A stretch of 64,000 nt of DNA from Bradyrhizobium retamae. GTDB lineage: Bacteria > Pseudomonadota > Alphaproteobacteria > Rhizobiales > Xanthobacteraceae. Within the stretch, counting starts at the first letter, position 1. Every line of letters begins with the position of its first letter. The stretch spans positions 162,789-226,788 of the forward strand of contig NZ_LLYA01000225.1 in assembly GCF_001440415.1 (NCBI RefSeq), in the 5' to 3' direction. Below, one piece after another: positions 62,201 through 64,000 of this stretch. The notes beneath the pieces were generated by a model. The model saw only the letters and a program-made list of their open reading frames with translations. It was not told the origin of the DNA and did no database searches. A program made the translations under genes and the position numbers.

Positions 62201-63877
62201 TCATTCAGACCCCGCAGCCATCGCTCCGGCCCCACCCAAGAGCTTCACGTTGAGGCGGCCGCCGGTGAACAGCATGTCGTCGAGCGCTTCCTCGATGTCA
62301 GCTGTGGTCACTGAGTTTCCGCCGTCACGAGCGATGCATGATTGCGCAATGCGCCGCATCAGCTCCTTAATGAAAGCGGCGCTGACGCCCTCAGTGCGGC
62401 GCACCGTCTCGGCTACGATCTTCGCCTCAAGCGGCAGGCCCATGCCGTAAAGCCGGATCAGCTTGTCGCGGCCGGTCGTATCAGGCAGCGGCATCTCGAT
62501 CGCCTGGTCGATGCGGCCGGGGCGACCGGCCAGGGCGCCCTCGAGTTGCTCGGGGCGGTTGGTGGTGAGCACGAAGAGGATGTCAGCGTCTTCCTTCAAG
62601 CCGTCCATTTCATTTAGGAGCTTGTTCAGCGCGGCCTCCTCACATGATGTCAAGTCGTCGCGCTTGCTGGCGATCAGATCGACATCCTCGATCACCACCA
62701 TGGTAGGCTGCAGCAGGCGCGCGAGCGCCATATAGGCGCTCAGCTCACCGACCTCTTCGGCGGTGATGATTAGCGTGGTGTGTCCCGGTAGGTTGGTGGC
62801 GAGATAGCGGATGGTGTGGGTCTTACCGGTGCCGGGCGGGCCATAGAGCAGGATGCCCTTGCGGGTCGACTGGCCGAATCGGCGGAGTGCGCCGCGCGTG
62901 GCGACAAAACTCAACACGTTGCGATCGAGCAATTTGATAGCCTGTTCCCGCAGGATCACGTCCTCGCGCCTCACTGGTGCCAATCGATGCACCATGATGC
63001 CTCTTGAGCGGCCGCTGTAATCCGCACCTTTCTCGAATGAGAGGATCTTGCCGCGATAAGAACGTGCCGCGTGCACCGCCCGTTCCAGTTCGTCAAAGCT
63101 GCGCTGAACAAAGGCTTCGCCGCCAGACCCCGCAGGGGCAGCGATTTCAATCCGGATCCTCGACTCTTGCTTGAACTCGAACTCAGTAGAGAGCACGACG
63201 GCATAGAAAAATTCGCTCGCCCGGCAAAGCCACAGTCCATTGTACAGGCATTTGACCGGCGCCGTCTCGCCAGTATCAACCTGGTGATATTGCGGCGGCA
63301 CCAGCGAAACCGCATGCTTTCCACGCTGTTTCATCCGAGCGAATGAAAGCGTCTCGTACCTATGTTCTTCATAGGCGCCGAAGAAGCGGACCGGATCGGC
63401 GAATAGCTTATCGATCGCGACCTGAACATCGGCCTGCATGTGGCCCGGGAATTGCCGCACAGTAGTGACGAGTTCGCTCGGCGGTATATTGGTGAAGTGC
63501 CACTCAAGCGCTTCGAAGGCATATTCGAATTGCACGTCGGACAGGTCGGGGCCGTCCGCTTCGCCCGCGGCTTCGCCCGTGATCAGCAGGTGACATCCTT
63601 CAGCTCGGATACGCTCTTGCGCCGCCTCGAGGAGCGCCTTTGCGACTGAGGGAGGATAGCGTCCGCAGACGGCCTTGCCATGCTGCAAGACGAGTTTGGC
63701 GAGCCTAATGGCATCCCGCTCCTGTTTGTCGAATACCTCGCGCAGCAGGCGTACCACGAAACCGAGAGTCGTCTTGTCGTCATTGTGCAAAACAAGCTGA
63801 ATGGGCGGACCGCCTGCGCAGATCTTGTCCACAAAGACCCCCGGTGCGTGTTCTAGTTGTTCCGCAGTGTTCGTCAT
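62201..63877 (-). CDS. ClpS-like domain fused to AAA+ ATPase
   Basis: 558 residues, ATG 63877 after GGAG. Residues 24-102 form a ClpS-like fold: PPIQLVLHNDDKTTLGFVVR with the N32-D33-D34 triad, and VLQHGKAVCGRYPPSVAKAL. The residue matching the N-degron-binding His66 of E. coli ClpS is Leu64. A linker domain (about 110-330) precedes an AAA+ module: Walker A 346-353 GPPGTGKT, Walker B 393-400 MVVIEDVD, sensor-1 TTN 438-440, Arg-finger region GRPGRID 451-457. This joins an adaptor and an unfoldase-type motor in one chain. No ClpP-docking loop (IGF) is visible, so a disassembly or refolding role is as likely as proteolysis. Confidence 0.85.
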   Translation of the reverse strand: MTNTAEQLEHAPGVFVDKICAGGPPIQLVLHNDDKTTLGFVVRLLREVFDKQERDAIRLAKLVLQHGKAVCGRYPPSVAKALLEAAQERIRAEGCHLLITGEAAGEADGPDLSDVQFEYAFEALEWHFTNIPPSELVTTVRQFPGHMQADVQVAIDKLFADPVRFFGAYEEHRYETLSFARMKQRGKHAVSLVPPQYHQVDTGETAPVKCLYNGLWLCRASEFFYAVVLSTEFEFKQESRIRIEIAAPAGSGGEAFVQRSFDELERAVHAARSYRGKILSFEKGADYSGRSRGIMVHRLAPVRREDVILREQAIKLLDRNVLSFVATRGALRRFGQSTRKGILLYGPPGTGKTHTIRYLATNLPGHTTLIITAEEVGELSAYMALARLLQPTMVVIEDVDLIASKRDDLTSCEEAALNKLLNEMDGLKEDADILFVLTTNRPEQLEGALAGRPGRIDQAIEMPLPDTTGRDKLIRLYGMGLPLEAKIVAETVRRTEGVSAAFIKELMRRIAQSCIARDGGNSVTTADIEEALDDMLFTGGRLNVKLLGGAGAMAAGSE

Positions 63878-64000
63878 GAAAGTGGTCTCCGATCTAAGCT
63901 CATCACCGGACACTTCGGCCGGCTTAGACACGCAATGCAAATTGCTTGCCGCCGCGTTCCTTACGCTTCATCGGCGGAATCCATAAAGAAAGACACGCAA
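63878..64000 (-). repeat. Duplicated leader, copy B (runs to window end)
   Basis: 123 bases upstream of the ClpS-AAA gene; matches copy A (61706-61828) at roughly three quarters of positions by eye, with one compensating gap pair. It may extend past the window edge. Confidence 0.8.

Noticed and set aside
62008..62253. 81-codon plus frame after the sigma-54 match
   Set aside because: Weak start context and Arg/Pro-rich translation; overlaps the AAA gene end.

Overview
The window reads as a chromosomal segment of a Bradyrhizobium-like alphaproteobacterium (Rhizobiales). The signs are high GC, a MucR/Ros regulator, DUF1491, DUF2336 and DUF5330 proteins, a Porin_2-type porin, two perfect CtrA boxes, a FeuPQ-like pair near ccmIEFH and degP, and a FixK2/RrpA/FixJ-type group. 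No tRNA, rRNA or CRISPR array was seen. The species call is inference from gene content.

Region 1 (1-17832) is mostly core genome. It holds the 5' part of folP, a HerA-like ATPase, a GT87 membrane protein, an M20 dipeptidase, a frameshifted REP-associated transposase inside an inverted pair of REP-like repeats, an epimerase, a GT39-like membrane protein, mucR, sufE, a PAS sensor kinase overlapping a peptidoglycan-binding protein, and a DUF2336 gene divergent from a small gene with two perfect CtrA boxes between them.

Region 2 (17833-21018) is a small accessory patch: an IS5-like remnant, a cytochrome P460-like protein, an amidase broken exactly at its serine signature, and a degenerate intergenic repeat.

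Region 3 (21019-36528) returns to ordinary genes: a cNMP-binding membrane protein, a LysR/metallo-hydrolase divergent pair, a DUF1254/DUF1214 pair, PBP1A, a YcgN-family protein, an MFS exporter, a TPP enzyme, a porin with a repeated leader, an orphan Flp pilin, Ku, and several small genes.

Region 4 (36812-55457) joins metal uptake to cytochrome c maturation. A FeuP/FeuQ-like two-component pair is followed by MntR, a TonB-dependent receptor fused to a second small outer-membrane barrel, and an exbB-exbD-tonB operon read toward the receptor. The receptor and exbB upstream regions share a near-identical 23-bp dyad motif. Then come ccmI-ccmE-ccmF-ccmH, degP, and an OmpR-type regulator whose expected kinase is missing.

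Region 5 (55458-64000) looks like a mobile accessory island starting at a tyrosine integrase just after that regulator. It carries decayed genes (HipA, IS630, FixJ, Rieske) beside intact ones: FixK2-like, RrpA-like, an unknown 196-aa protein, and a 558-aa protein joining a ClpS-like domain to an AAA+ ATPase. The last two share a near-duplicate 123-bp upstream leader although they lie 2.2 kb apart. This pair, next to low-oxygen regulators, is the best candidate for an undescribed system.
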